Source: Fuerstiella sp.
GTDB lineage: Bacteria; Planctomycetota; Planctomycetia; Planctomycetales; Planctomycetaceae
Reading direction: 5' to 3'
NCBI GenBank assembly: GCA_014238335.1
Contig: JABABI010000026.1
Coordinates: 22,840-86,839 of the forward strand
Length of the DNA: 64,000 nucleotides
Shown here: positions 27,533 through 36,984 of the stretch, in pieces
How the letters are laid out: every line of letters begins with the position of its first letter
Numbering within the stretch: the stretch's first letter is position 1
Position numbers and translations under genes: made by a program
Notes under the pieces: generated by a model
The model's database searches: none
The model's input: only the letters and a program-made list of their open reading frames with translations
Told to the model about the DNA's origin: nothing

Positions 27533-30500
27533 ATGAACAGATTCTTTTTCTGCCTTTCCGTGCTGCTTTCCGCTAACGTCACGGCCGTTGCTGTCGATGG
27601 GGAGCCGGCGATTCACTGGACGTTTGACGACGGCGTGCCGGGGCAGGTCCATGGAGTTGCGGCATCACTTTCAGCGGGTCTGGAAGAGCCTCGCTATCCG
27701 GGTTTCTCAAAGCAGAATCGCGTGTTGACGCTGGAGGCGCCATCGTGGCTTCAGATTTCGGACGATACCGCAGACGGGCGCTTTGATTTCGACAACGGCG
27801 ATGCCGTCACATTCGAGGCGTGGGTCCGCGTAAGTTCAATGAACGATAACGCATACATCGTGGGCAAGGGCCGAACAGGAACATCGGGGGCAAAAACGCT
27901 CAATCAAAACTGGGCGTTTCGTCTTCGAAAAAGCCATGGCCGCGCCTGTGTGAACTTTCTGTTTCACAGTCGGAAAACAGAAAGCAGCAACGGTGACTGG
28001 CATCGCTGGACATCGAAGAATGGTTTCTCACCCGGCGGTCGCTGGCACCATGTGGCCGCGAGTTATCGTTTCGGCGATCCTGAGAGTATTCGCGGCTTCA
28101 TCGACGGGAAAGAGGTGAAGGGCAGTTGGGACATGGGTGGCGCAACGACTGAGCCGCCGGTGGTTGATGATGATGACGTCTGGATTGGCTCCGCAATGGG
28201 GGGCAACAAAGGCAACTCGTTTCACGGATCGATTGACGACATCCGAATCCACCGTCGTGAAGTTCCGGACGACGAATTGACTAGCCGTTTCAAGTGGGTT
28301 CCTCCCGAGTTGATGCCTCCAGAAATTCCATCGGGCAAAGTTGTTGTGCAGCTGTTCGGTGCCGTCGATTCCATCAGCGAGATTCCCCTCGAAACCGATG
28401 CCCCGCTGACCGAGTGGACTCAGGATGAACTGGGGTTCGTGCGTTTGCCGCACAGGTATGATTCGTGGGGTATTCGTGAGGACTGGGGCACAACGCTGCT
28501 GGTGCGTGCGTGGACTGAAATTGACCTGCAGGCGGGGGATTACAGATTGCTGGCGCGGTCGCGCGGAAAGTCCCGGCTGACGGTGGACGGCAAAGTCGTG
28601 CTGTCCACCGCAACTCAGCCCAATCGCGGTGGAGCTCATCACGTCGTGGATGAATTGCCGGAGGTTCCGTTCCCTGGCATGCGGCCCCACTGGATGAGCG
28701 ATAATGAACAGGTTGCGGCATTCAGCAGCGAAGGGAAGAAGCACCGCCTGGTGTATGAAATGATTGTCGGTGGTCCCGGCTTTCGCGCCGAATTCGGAGA
28801 AACATGCGTTGCTATCGCACCACCGGACGGAATGTTTCATATCGTGTCGGAGGTATCCGAATATTCGCTGACGGACGATGGCTGGAAGGCTTTCGTGAAC
28901 CATCAGTCTGATCAGCTGGACATTCTTGATCGCGACACGCGTCAGACAGCGAACCTGATCCACGCCGATTACTGGAGCAAACGCCACGCCCACGCTCGAC
29001 AGACATTGCTGTTCCCAGGCAAGCACGCTTCCATTGACGAATTGATCGCCGGACGAATCGCAGCCCACAACCAAACAGCCGGGCACAAACAGCAGCCCGC
29101 AGACAGCTCTTTCTTTCAGGAGCACGTTCAGCCGATTTTCGATGCTCACTGCGTTCGGTGTCATGGCAAAAAGCAGCAGGGCGGTCTGCTGATCGTTGAT
29201 CGCCAGAGACTGATGACAGGTGGTGAGTCCGGCAAGCCATCGGTAATTCCGGGCAATCCAGCAGACAGCCATCTGCTGCAACTGGTCAGTGCCGCCCCAG
29301 ACGACTATCGCATGCCGCCCAAAGGCGACGGTCTGTCAAACGCTGAAATTGACAAAGTGCGACGGTGGATTGAGGACGGCGCTGCGATGCCGGAAAAGCG
29401 TGTCCGCCCGATTGCGGTATCTTCAATCATCGATGACCATACGTTTCTTCGACGCGTGTACATCGACACTGTGGGAGTCCCACCCTCGCTGGCAGCAACT
29501 CGCCAGTTCCTGAATGCTGATTCAGCAACCCGTCGCGAACAGGTCATTGATCGGCTGCTGAGTGATCCTCGCTGGGCGGATAACTGGGTGGGATACTGGC
29601 AGGATGCACTGGCCGAGAACCCGAATCTGCTGAAGCCGATGCTGAACAACACCGGACCTTTTCGCTGGTGGATTCATGAGGCGTTGACCGACAACAAACC
29701 CATCGATCGTTTTGCCACGGAACTGATTCTGATGCGTGGCAGCGCCTGGGACGGCGGCACGGCCGGATTCTCCCTGGCATCGCAGAACGATGTCCCGATG
29801 GCGGCGAAGGCTCACGTGATCGGGTCAGCCTTTCTTGGTGTAAATATGAAATGTGCCCGCTGCCATGATGCTCCGTACCATGCATGGAAACAGGCAGACC
29901 TGTTTCAGATGGCGGCCATGCTCGACCGAAAAGACCTGAAGCTGCCGGCAACCAGCACCGTCCCGGCCGCCTTCTTCGAAAAACAGGCGCGTAAATCGCT
30001 GATCGAAGTGTCGCTGAAACCTGGCGAACAGATCTATGCCCATTTTCCGTTTGAGCAGCTTGCTCCGCCCGTCGATAAGGAATTGCTCACACGACCGGAT
30101 GATACTCGCGAACAGCTTGCCGCGCAGGTCACGGCGTCGCGTCGGTTTGCCGAAGTGATCGCCAACCGACTGTGGAAACGTTTCATGGGAGCCGGACTGA
30201 TTGATCCTGTCGACGACTGGGAGGGCAGTCCTGCATCGGATCCCGAATTGCTGGCGGCGCTGGCGGATCTCCTGATCACCGCCAATTATGACGTAAAAGA
30301 ATTTGCTCGATCTGTCTTCAACAGCAATGCCTATCAAAGAACGGCAGTCGATTCCCCTGCAGACGGTAATCGCTGTTTTGAGGGACCTTATCGTCGCCGG
30401 ATGACGGCGGAGCAGATTGTCGATTCCGCGTTCCACGCGGTCGGACAGCACATGAATACCGAGCCATTGACGATGGACATCGAAGGAACGCTGACGGCCA

Positions 30501-31117
30501 GCCGCTTTCTGAACTTCGGACGTCCGCAACGATCATGGGAGTTTACAAGCCTGGCCAATGAACGTGATCGCCCCAGTCTGGCGCTGCCACGGGCTCAGGC
30601 GGTGGCCGACGTGCTGAAGGCGTTCGGCTGGAGAAATTCCAGACCGGAACCCACCGTGAATCGTGAAGAGACGCCAAATTTGATTCAACCGGGAGTGCTG
30701 GCCAATGGCACAATGGGAGTCTGGCTCACGCGGCTTTCTGACCATAGCGGCCTCACGCAGCTGATGCTGCAGCCGCAAAGCCTTCAGGAACTGGTCGACA
30801 GTCTGTTTCTGCAATTGCTGACGCGTCTGCCCACGGCCGAAGAACGTCAACAGTTTACGACACTTCTGCAGCCCGGCTTCAATGATCGCGTCGTGCCGGC
30901 CGCAGACATTGGCACAGCACCGGAACAGAAACGGTTCCGCTACGTATCGTGGTCTAACCATCTAAATTCCGAAGCCAACGTCATTAAAATGGAAATTCAG
31001 GAACTTGTTCGCCAGGGTCCGCCACCAACTCGACACCTGCATGCTGCGTGGAGAGAACGTGCGGAGGACGCCGTCTGGTCGCTGCTGAACAGTCCGGAAA
31101 TGATCTTGGTCCCCTGA
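27533..31117 (+). CDS. LamG-PSCyt1-DUF1549-DUF1553 (PSD1) secreted protein
   Basis: A 1,194-residue exported protein with a signal peptide (FFFCLSVLLSANVTAVAV). In order it has: a LamG/concanavalin-like domain (about 25-250), a PA14-like beta domain (about 260-420), PSCyt1 with a c-type haem motif CVRCH (about 545) and the MPPKG segment, DUF1549/PSCyt2 (about 620-780) with a second CARCH motif, and DUF1553/PSD1 (about 860-1190) opening near NRLWKRFMGAGL. Two haem motifs suggest a redox or sugar-degradation role, but the function of these planctomycete proteins is not established. A DUF1501 gene follows at once, the usual pair. Confidence 0.93.
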   Translation: MNRFFFCLSVLLSANVTAVAVDGEPAIHWTFDDGVPGQVHGVAASLSAGLEEPRYPGFSKQNRVLTLEAPSWLQISDDTADGRFDFDNGDAVTFEAWVRVSSMNDNAYIVGKGRTGTSGAKTLNQNWAFRLRKSHGRACVNFLFHSRKTESSNGDWHRWTSKNGFSPGGRWHHVAASYRFGDPESIRGFIDGKEVKGSWDMGGATTEPPVVDDDDVWIGSAMGGNKGNSFHGSIDDIRIHRREVPDDELTSRFKWVPPELMPPEIPSGKVVVQLFGAVDSISEIPLETDAPLTEWTQDELGFVRLPHRYDSWGIREDWGTTLLVRAWTEIDLQAGDYRLLARSRGKSRLTVDGKVVLSTATQPNRGGAHHVVDELPEVPFPGMRPHWMSDNEQVAAFSSEGKKHRLVYEMIVGGPGFRAEFGETCVAIAPPDGMFHIVSEVSEYSLTDDGWKAFVNHQSDQLDILDRDTRQTANLIHADYWSKRHAHARQTLLFPGKHASIDELIAGRIAAHNQTAGHKQQPADSSFFQEHVQPIFDAHCVRCHGKKQQGGLLIVDRQRLMTGGESGKPSVIPGNPADSHLLQLVSAAPDDYRMPPKGDGLSNAEIDKVRRWIEDGAAMPEKRVRPIAVSSIIDDHTFLRRVYIDTVGVPPSLAATRQFLNADSATRREQVIDRLLSDPRWADNWVGYWQDALAENPNLLKPMLNNTGPFRWWIHEALTDNKPIDRFATELILMRGSAWDGGTAGFSLASQNDVPMAAKAHVIGSAFLGVNMKCARCHDAPYHAWKQADLFQMAAMLDRKDLKLPATSTVPAAFFEKQARKSLIEVSLKPGEQIYAHFPFEQLAPPVDKELLTRPDDTREQLAAQVTASRRFAEVIANRLWKRFMGAGLIDPVDDWEGSPASDPELLAALADLLITANYDVKEFARSVFNSNAYQRTAVDSPADGNRCFEGPYRRRMTAEQIVDSAFHAVGQHMNTEPLTMDIEGTLTASRFLNFGRPQRSWEFTSLANERDRPSLALPRAQAVADVLKAFGWRNSRPEPTVNREETPNLIQPGVLANGTMGVWLTRLSDHSGLTQLMLQPQSLQELVDSLFLQLLTRLPTAEERQQFTTLLQPGFNDRVVPAADIGTAPEQKRFRYVSWSNHLNSEANVIKMEIQELVRQGPPPTRHLHAAWRERAEDAVWSLLNSPEMILVP

Positions 31118-31210
31118 CCGTCCACGTTACTTCCGATTGCCGACGCTGTTTTGACATCCTTTCGCCGTGTTCCATTGAATCAGATCTCGTCTCGCCAAAG
31201 TGTTAATGCC

Positions 31211-32503
31211 ATGAAACGACGAAACTTCCTTGTTGACACGACAGCTGCAGCTTCTACAGCGGCGCTTGCGTCGCATGCGGGAGCAATGAGTCAGTCCGGT
31301 GCTCACGCCGTGCCCTTCGGTAAAGTGGAACACTGCGTCATGATCTGGCTCGGCGGAGGCATGGCGCAGATTGATACGTTTGACCCCAAGGCGATGGGCG
31401 ATGCGAAGTCGAAGAAGGCCGGTTCGTATTATTCCGCCATTGACACAGTGGTTCCTGGAATTCAAGTATGCGAGCATCTGCAGCACACAGCTCGGGTGAT
31501 GGATCGAGTGACCGTGTTGCGGACGGTCAATCACAACGTTGTGGACGAACATGCCGCTGCCACAAACCGCATGCACACTGGTCGCCCAACGAGTGGAACT
31601 GTGCAGTATCCTTCGCTGGGATCCATCATCGCTCACGAGCGCGGCGCGGCTGCAGAAGGTGTGCCAGCCTACATGCTGATTGGGTATCCCAATCTGACGC
31701 GCGGACCGGGATTCCTGGGGCAGCAGGCAGGCTTTGTCTATATGACAGATCTCGACACGGGCCCTGCGGGACTGGCCCGTCCCGCCGACATCGCCACAGC
31801 CCGACAACGTCGCCGCGAACAAGTCCTGTCCGCCGTAAGAAATGCTGGTCGGGAACGATTTGTAAACGATCGGCTGTTCGCGGAATACGATGCCGCCGTC
31901 GGCGAAAGTCTGAAACTGGCCGGGCCGGACTTCATGAAGGTCTTTGATCTGTCGACAGAATCCGCTGTTCTGCGCAATGATTATGGCGACGGATTGGGTC
32001 GGCGTCTGCTGGCATCACGGCGAATGTGCGAAGCGGGCGTTCGTTTCATCGAAGTGTCTCACAATATGAACTTCCGCAACGGCACGGGCTGGGACACCCA
32101 CAACGACGGTCAGTTGAATCAGCACCTGTTGATTCAGGAACTGGACCAGGCGCTGGCGGCTATGATTCGGGATCTTGAGTCCCGCAGCATGTTGGACAAA
32201 ACACTAATTATCATTAACAGCGAATTTGGGCGCCCGGCACAATTCGATTCCGGGGGAGGTCGAGGACACCATTCCAAATGTTTCTCAATGGTGCTGGCCG
32301 GCGGGGGCCTGAGTCATTGCGGAGGCTACGGCGTTAGTGACGACCTGGCGATGACCCCCGTCGAAAACACGGTCGGCGTTCCCGATGCCTTTGCGACCAT
32401 ACTCGCCGCCATGCAGATTGATCCGGCAAAGAATGTTTTCGACGGTGACCGCCCCGTGCCCATCACAGATCAGGGCCAGGCCATCACCGCTCTGCTTACG
32501 TAG
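31211..32503 (+). CDS. DUF1501 exported protein, partner of the PSD1 gene
   Basis: A 430-residue protein from the ATG at 31211, where MKRRNFLVD begins a Tat-type signal. The 20 codons upstream do not look like a signal peptide. Landmarks are HCVMIWLGGGMAQIDTFDP near the start, WDTHND in the middle, INSEFGRPAQF, then GRGHHSKCF. These parallel the other DUF1501 copies and suggest an alkaline-phosphatase-like fold. It starts 93 bases after the PSD1 stop and is probably co-transcribed. The two proteins are likely to work together in the periplasm on an unidentified substrate. Confidence 0.9.
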   Translation: MKRRNFLVDTTAAASTAALASHAGAMSQSGAHAVPFGKVEHCVMIWLGGGMAQIDTFDPKAMGDAKSKKAGSYYSAIDTVVPGIQVCEHLQHTARVMDRVTVLRTVNHNVVDEHAAATNRMHTGRPTSGTVQYPSLGSIIAHERGAAAEGVPAYMLIGYPNLTRGPGFLGQQAGFVYMTDLDTGPAGLARPADIATARQRRREQVLSAVRNAGRERFVNDRLFAEYDAAVGESLKLAGPDFMKVFDLSTESAVLRNDYGDGLGRRLLASRRMCEAGVRFIEVSHNMNFRNGTGWDTHNDGQLNQHLLIQELDQALAAMIRDLESRSMLDKTLIIINSEFGRPAQFDSGGGRGHHSKCFSMVLAGGGLSHCGGYGVSDDLAMTPVENTVGVPDAFATILAAMQIDPAKNVFDGDRPVPITDQGQAITALLT

Positions 32504-32653
32504 CACGGAGTAAGAAGGCGGTTTTCGGGACCTGCAGATCAGGTGCTGTCCGTGCGATTGCCGTTGATACGTACTGCACGCATGGCCGAAGCAATCAATA
32601 GCAGCGGACCGGAAACTTCCGAGCGTCAGCTCGCATAAACGGTGGAAGACTGG

Positions 32654-34552
32654 TCAGGAAACCCACCGTCGTTGAAACAACAGCCATTCGATCATTGTCA
32701 GCAGAATCGCCGCGATAACGAGATAGAACCAGATCGGGCGACCTCCAAAGCCTGCATTCAGAAACTTCTGCCGCGGTTTGATGTCCTCAGTGATTCGCAG
32801 ATCGCTTTCCAGCGGATCCGTCAGATTGCAGGCGATCTGCAACGATGCTCCCGGTGCAACGGGTAAGTCCACGTCGGGCGTGTCGGGCGTGTCGGCGTTA
32901 CGGACTTCCGTGAGCTTCCAGATGCCGGTCTGTCCCAGCGGTCCAATCATGCAGTGTCCATCGACCACTCGAATGTGCTGCTGAGATTCGTCGGGGGCCG
33001 TCAGCGAAAGCTGATTATTGTGTTGTGCAGCCACCTTCTGCAGTTTCGATGGCATCAGCAGGGACCGAGTGTCTCCGGTGGCAAGTGACTCAATCAATTC
33101 CCCTTTGCCTCCGGCAAACCATGACAGAGCATTCGTCAGCATGATCGGAAAGGCAGTTCTCAGCGGCAGGTCGCCCTGATCCAAATTTACGGACAACACA
33201 AGGATATTGCCATTGTCATGGGGAATCTGCAGATACAGCGGGTCACCCGATATCGATTCCACAAGCGTCTTGCTGTCAATCTTCGGGATCAGCTTCAGGG
33301 CTTCGGGCATCAGGATATTATCCAGTCGAATATGCCTCATCAGGTCGCTCGACTTGTCCTGTTTGTCGACCAGAGGCTGGGCGATGGAACCCGCCAAGTC
33401 CCAAAACTCGGTTGCTGCGGTCGGCTGCACAACGAACACATTTCCTGCGGGGATTTGTTCAGGAACCTTTCGGTGCAGCACCAGCACGCCACCGGGCGGA
33501 AGATTCTGCGGGACATCCGTGGCCAGTGTCAGTTCTACAATATCGTTGGCCTCCAGGACGCGCTGCAAAAACCAGTTTCCATCAGTGACCAGAGTAACGG
33601 GGATTCTCAGCCGTTCCGGAAGAATCGCCAGGGCGGTATTGTCGGCAGCCAGATCGTCTTCCCACTGCACTTCAGCTGAGATGACGCCTCCCCGGACAGA
33701 CGTTTCTTCGCGGACTTCCGCACGGGTCTCTCCGGCGCTGAGTGCAAGCGGAATGACATCCAGCAGCTCGCCGTTAAGCTTCAGGTCCAGGCTGCAATCC
33801 AGCGATTCGTCGCCGAAATTTCCGACTTCAATCAGGATCTGATACGTGATCGGGTCCAGCAGACTGCGTCTGACCTGAAACCGCGTGATGCCAACATTGG
33901 CCGACGAGGCTCCGATCTGAGACCACATGATCTGATCTTCGGCAGCAAGTGCGGCCGCCCCGGTGAAACAGCCATCGCTGACAACAACGATCTCTTCATT
34001 CATCTGATCGGGCAGCAATCGTCGGCCGATTTCAACCGCAGCCGCCACTCGGGTGGGACCGTCGGCAGGTGTTATCTCCTCAAGACGGACCTGCAGCGTT
34101 CTTTGGTGACTGGTCAGCCCGCACACAACCTGCGGTCGACCACCAGCCACAATCAATGCCATTTCGTCACGAATTTTCAACCCGCGAATCATCCGGCCGA
34201 TCTGAACTTTTGCGGCCGCAAACCGCGTGCCTCCGTTTTCTGACGGGGCCTGCATACTGGCCGACGTATCGAGCACAACCACCACTCGGCGCTGCTCACG
34301 GATATCGCTGTCGAAGAAAGGATCGGTAACGGCTGCCACAAGCAGACATAAAAACAGCAGTTGCAGAAGCAGCGAAACAATGTGACGCAGCTTTTGCCAC
34401 ATCGACCGCGGCTGTTTTTCGTCAAACACCTGTTCCCAGAACATTACCGTCGACACAGGCATTCGGCGCATACGGACCTTCAGGATGTAGAAGATCACGA
34501 CGGGCACTGCGAGCAGCGCCCAAAGAAATGCTGCGGGGTTCGAGAAGGACAT
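32654..34552 (-). CDS. BatA-type VWA membrane protein
   Basis: A 632-residue protein. Two membrane helices flank the N-terminal BatA region (about 8-26 and 58-78), a VWA domain follows with MIDAS motif VLDTSASMQ (about 95-103), and a last helix is near 605-625 (IWFYLVIAAILLTMIEWLL). The middle third is beta-rich and may resemble the GATase-like region of other BatA/aerotolerance proteins. MoxR-DUF58-BatA clusters are thought to couple an AAA+ ATPase to VWA proteins in envelope stress or protein-complex maturation; the exact role is unknown. It lies 5 bases after the DUF58 gene, so the two are almost certainly co-translated. Confidence 0.9.
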   Translation of the reverse strand: MSFSNPAAFLWALLAVPVVIFYILKVRMRRMPVSTVMFWEQVFDEKQPRSMWQKLRHIVSLLLQLLFLCLLVAAVTDPFFDSDIREQRRVVVVLDTSASMQAPSENGGTRFAAAKVQIGRMIRGLKIRDEMALIVAGGRPQVVCGLTSHQRTLQVRLEEITPADGPTRVAAAVEIGRRLLPDQMNEEIVVVSDGCFTGAAALAAEDQIMWSQIGASSANVGITRFQVRRSLLDPITYQILIEVGNFGDESLDCSLDLKLNGELLDVIPLALSAGETRAEVREETSVRGGVISAEVQWEDDLAADNTALAILPERLRIPVTLVTDGNWFLQRVLEANDIVELTLATDVPQNLPPGGVLVLHRKVPEQIPAGNVFVVQPTAATEFWDLAGSIAQPLVDKQDKSSDLMRHIRLDNILMPEALKLIPKIDSKTLVESISGDPLYLQIPHDNGNILVLSVNLDQGDLPLRTAFPIMLTNALSWFAGGKGELIESLATGDTRSLLMPSKLQKVAAQHNNQLSLTAPDESQQHIRVVDGHCMIGPLGQTGIWKLTEVRNADTPDTPDVDLPVAPGASLQIACNLTDPLESDLRITEDIKPRQKFLNAGFGGRPIWFYLVIAAILLTMIEWLLFQRRWVS

Positions 34553-34557
34553 GTCAG

Positions 34558-35433
34558 CTAATTTGTTCCTGCGGCTCGCATCATGCCCAAAACGAGTTTG
34601 TCAAAGGTGACTTCGGTGTCTGTGATTGTGCAGCCAATGCCGTAAGCTGAGCAATATTCTGTCACCGAAGTCAGGAAAGTCTGAAACACGTCGCGGTAGT
34701 TGCGCAGGTGGCTTTCCGTGACAGTAATTTTTCGGAAGTCACCGGTTTCCACGTCCTGCAGTTCAACGTCGCCCAGCATTTTCGGATTTGCCTCGGCTGC
34801 ATGGTGAAACTGAACGACGTGCGGCTCGTACTTATGATGGCGCAGGACATCCAGTCCGTTGCGATAGCCACCCGGGTCATACAAATCACTAAGTACCAGA
34901 GCCAGCCCGCGGCGCGGTGCTCGTATGACGAATTCCTCAGCAAGCTGCGTCATGTTCGTCGCTGCGCCGTCGGCGGTGAGAGATTCCAGAAACTGCATGA
35001 GGCTCAGGATGCGTGCCTTACCGCGTGTCAGCGGGAAGTGGTTCAGTACACCGTTGGCGAAGGCGTAGACGGAAATGCGATCCAGATCTGCCAGAGCAAT
35101 ATATGCCAGCGCGGCTGTCACCTGACGTGCAAGGTCAAATTTTGGAGGTTCGCCTGTGGACATGCTGCGTGAGCAGTCCAGCAGCAGGTAGACGTGCAGG
35201 TCTTCTTCTTCCTGAAAGCGTTTCAACAGTAATTCATCGTGTCGGGCATAAAGATTCCAGTCAAGATATCGGAAGTCATCTCCCGGCGTGTATTGACGAT
35301 GATCGGCGAATTCGATGCCACCCCCCATCTGCTTCGTGCGCCGTTTAGCCATCAGCTGTCCGCGAAACACTTTGCGCGAGACGATCGAAAGGTATTCCAG
35401 CCTGGTCAGAAAATCGTTATCGAACAGCGGCAT
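34558..35433 (-). CDS. DUF58/VWA-like protein
   Basis: A 291-residue soluble protein with the DUF58 core: YTPGDDFRYLDWNLYARHDE at about 48-67, then a VWA-like segment with a MIDAS-type DCSRSMS near residue 90. No membrane helix is present. DUF58 proteins are standard partners of MoxR ATPases. The gene is 172 bases after moxR and 5 bases before batA on the minus strand. Confidence 0.93.
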   Translation of the reverse strand: MPLFDNDFLTRLEYLSIVSRKVFRGQLMAKRRTKQMGGGIEFADHRQYTPGDDFRYLDWNLYARHDELLLKRFQEEEDLHVYLLLDCSRSMSTGEPPKFDLARQVTAALAYIALADLDRISVYAFANGVLNHFPLTRGKARILSLMQFLESLTADGAATNMTQLAEEFVIRAPRRGLALVLSDLYDPGGYRNGLDVLRHHKYEPHVVQFHHAAEANPKMLGDVELQDVETGDFRKITVTESHLRNYRDVFQTFLTSVTEYCSAYGIGCTITDTEVTFDKLVLGMMRAAGTN

Positions 35434-35605
35434 GGACAGGAACCGAGCGAAAGGCGAACAGGTTGGACCGTTACCGGTTACAGGAACAATGATTTGTGTG
35501 GTGTGCGTCCGGCCCGCGACTCAAAATCGTGACCGACAGTATTCTGAGCAACAGATCGACCCGACAGCAGTCGTTCCAGAGCGGACCGCGAACAGGTAGA
35601 ATACG

Positions 35606-36613
35606 TCACGCAGCGGCCGATGAATCATTCGCACGTTTGATCAGGTCAGCCACGATATCGTCTGGTGAGACATCTTCTGCCTGCCCTTCGAAGTTAAGGA
35701 TCATGCGATGCCTCAGCACCGCAGGCGCGGCAGTATTGATGTCGTCTTTGGCGATATTAAAACGGCTGTCAAGAATTGCCAGAATCTTAGCATAAAGAAT
35801 GAGCGCCTGAGCAGCACGTGGACTAGCTCCGAAGCGGACGTAGTGCTTCACCATGTCCGTGGCAGCCGCCTGGTCCGGGTGCGTTGCCAGAACTATGTTG
35901 ATTGCGTATCGCTGCACGTCCTCACCTACGGGAATCTGTCGTGCGAGCTCTCGAAGTTCCAGAACCCGTTCACCTGTGATAACGGCATCTGCGCTTGGTT
36001 TTTCGATGCCGGTAGTGCGGTTCAGGATCGTGGAGAGATCGTCGGCGGTCGGATACCGCACCAGTAGTTTGATGAAGAAGCGATCCAGCTGAGCCTCCGG
36101 CAGCGGATAGGTTCCTTCCATTTCCAGCGGATTCTGAGTCGCCAGTACAAGAAACGGTTTTGGCAGGGCGTATGTCTGTCCGGCCATCGTCACAGACTGT
36201 TCTGCCATCGCTTCCAGCAATGCCGACTGCGTCTTCGGTGTGGCTCGGTTGATTTCGTCCGTCAGAACGATATTGGCAAAAACCGGGCCCTTCTGAAATT
36301 CGAACCTGCGACCACTCTCCGGCGTTTCCACAATAACATTTGTCCCAATCAGGTCTGCCGGCATCAGGTCAGGCGTGAATTGCACGCGTGAAAACTCCAG
36401 ATGCAGGGCATCCGCCAGCGTTCGAACCAGCATTGTTTTGCCAAGCCCGGGAACACCTTCCAGCAACACATGTCCGCCAGCGATCAACGCAGCCAGCGTG
36501 CCATCCACGATATCCCGCTGGCCGACAATCACCCGGCCCACCTCAGCACGAAGTTTTTGAAAATCGTCGCGAAAGCCATTCAGTTGTTCACGAATTTTCT
36601 CAGATTCCGACAT
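35606..36613 (-). CDS. moxR: MoxR-family AAA+ ATPase
   Basis: A 335-residue AAA+ ATPase. Walker A is GVPGLGKTM (about 54-62), Walker B is VLTDEINRA with a following sensor region, and the LLEAMAEQSVTMAG segment and ATQNPLEMEGTYPLPEAQLD are hallmarks of MoxR. It probably acts as a chaperone for the VWA proteins encoded next to it (DUF58 and BatA). It is the first gene of this minus-strand set and is divergent from the giant TPR gene. Confidence 0.96.
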   Translation of the reverse strand: MSESEKIREQLNGFRDDFQKLRAEVGRVIVGQRDIVDGTLAALIAGGHVLLEGVPGLGKTMLVRTLADALHLEFSRVQFTPDLMPADLIGTNVIVETPESGRRFEFQKGPVFANIVLTDEINRATPKTQSALLEAMAEQSVTMAGQTYALPKPFLVLATQNPLEMEGTYPLPEAQLDRFFIKLLVRYPTADDLSTILNRTTGIEKPSADAVITGERVLELRELARQIPVGEDVQRYAINIVLATHPDQAAATDMVKHYVRFGASPRAAQALILYAKILAILDSRFNIAKDDINTAAPAVLRHRMILNFEGQAEDVSPDDIVADLIKRANDSSAAA

Positions 36614-36984
36614 TTCCGTTCCCTAAAGTAATCTGCGATGGTGACCCGGCTGAATTGCAGAGACCGGACACCACATGTTTGTCGCTGCCTCAGAATCCTA
36701 GACGCACAGGCCCGTGTATTACAGTGTTTGTGACCGCTATTCGGCTGAACTGAGGATTCCACGCCAGGTGGCGGCTATCAGAGGCGAGGCAATGCCGATT
36801 CTTTGCCGGGATGGTTGTCTATTTAAAACTTCATCGTTCCCAATCATCTTCTGCTGCTGGACTTAGCTTCTGTTTCGAAAACCGTCCTGTGATACAATTC
36901 ACTGTCTATCTGTTAACTTTCCGAATCCGAACGTGGTACCGGATGCCACGGCACGCGAACTGTCACAACGTAATCGACACCGTC
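36614..36984. promoter_or_regulatory. Divergent promoter region, moxR and the giant TPR gene
   Basis: About 370 bases between the starts of moxR (minus) and the TPR protein (plus). The TPR frame extends to 36811, but the first 58 codons are not signal-peptide-like. No clear -10/-35 boxes or operator were identified; the promoter role follows only from the divergent layout. Confidence 0.4.

Noticed and set aside
28028..29281. A 417-codon open frame on the minus strand inside the PSD1 gene
   Set aside because: The opposite strand is clearly coding with known domains; this is a shadow frame caused by GC-rich codons.
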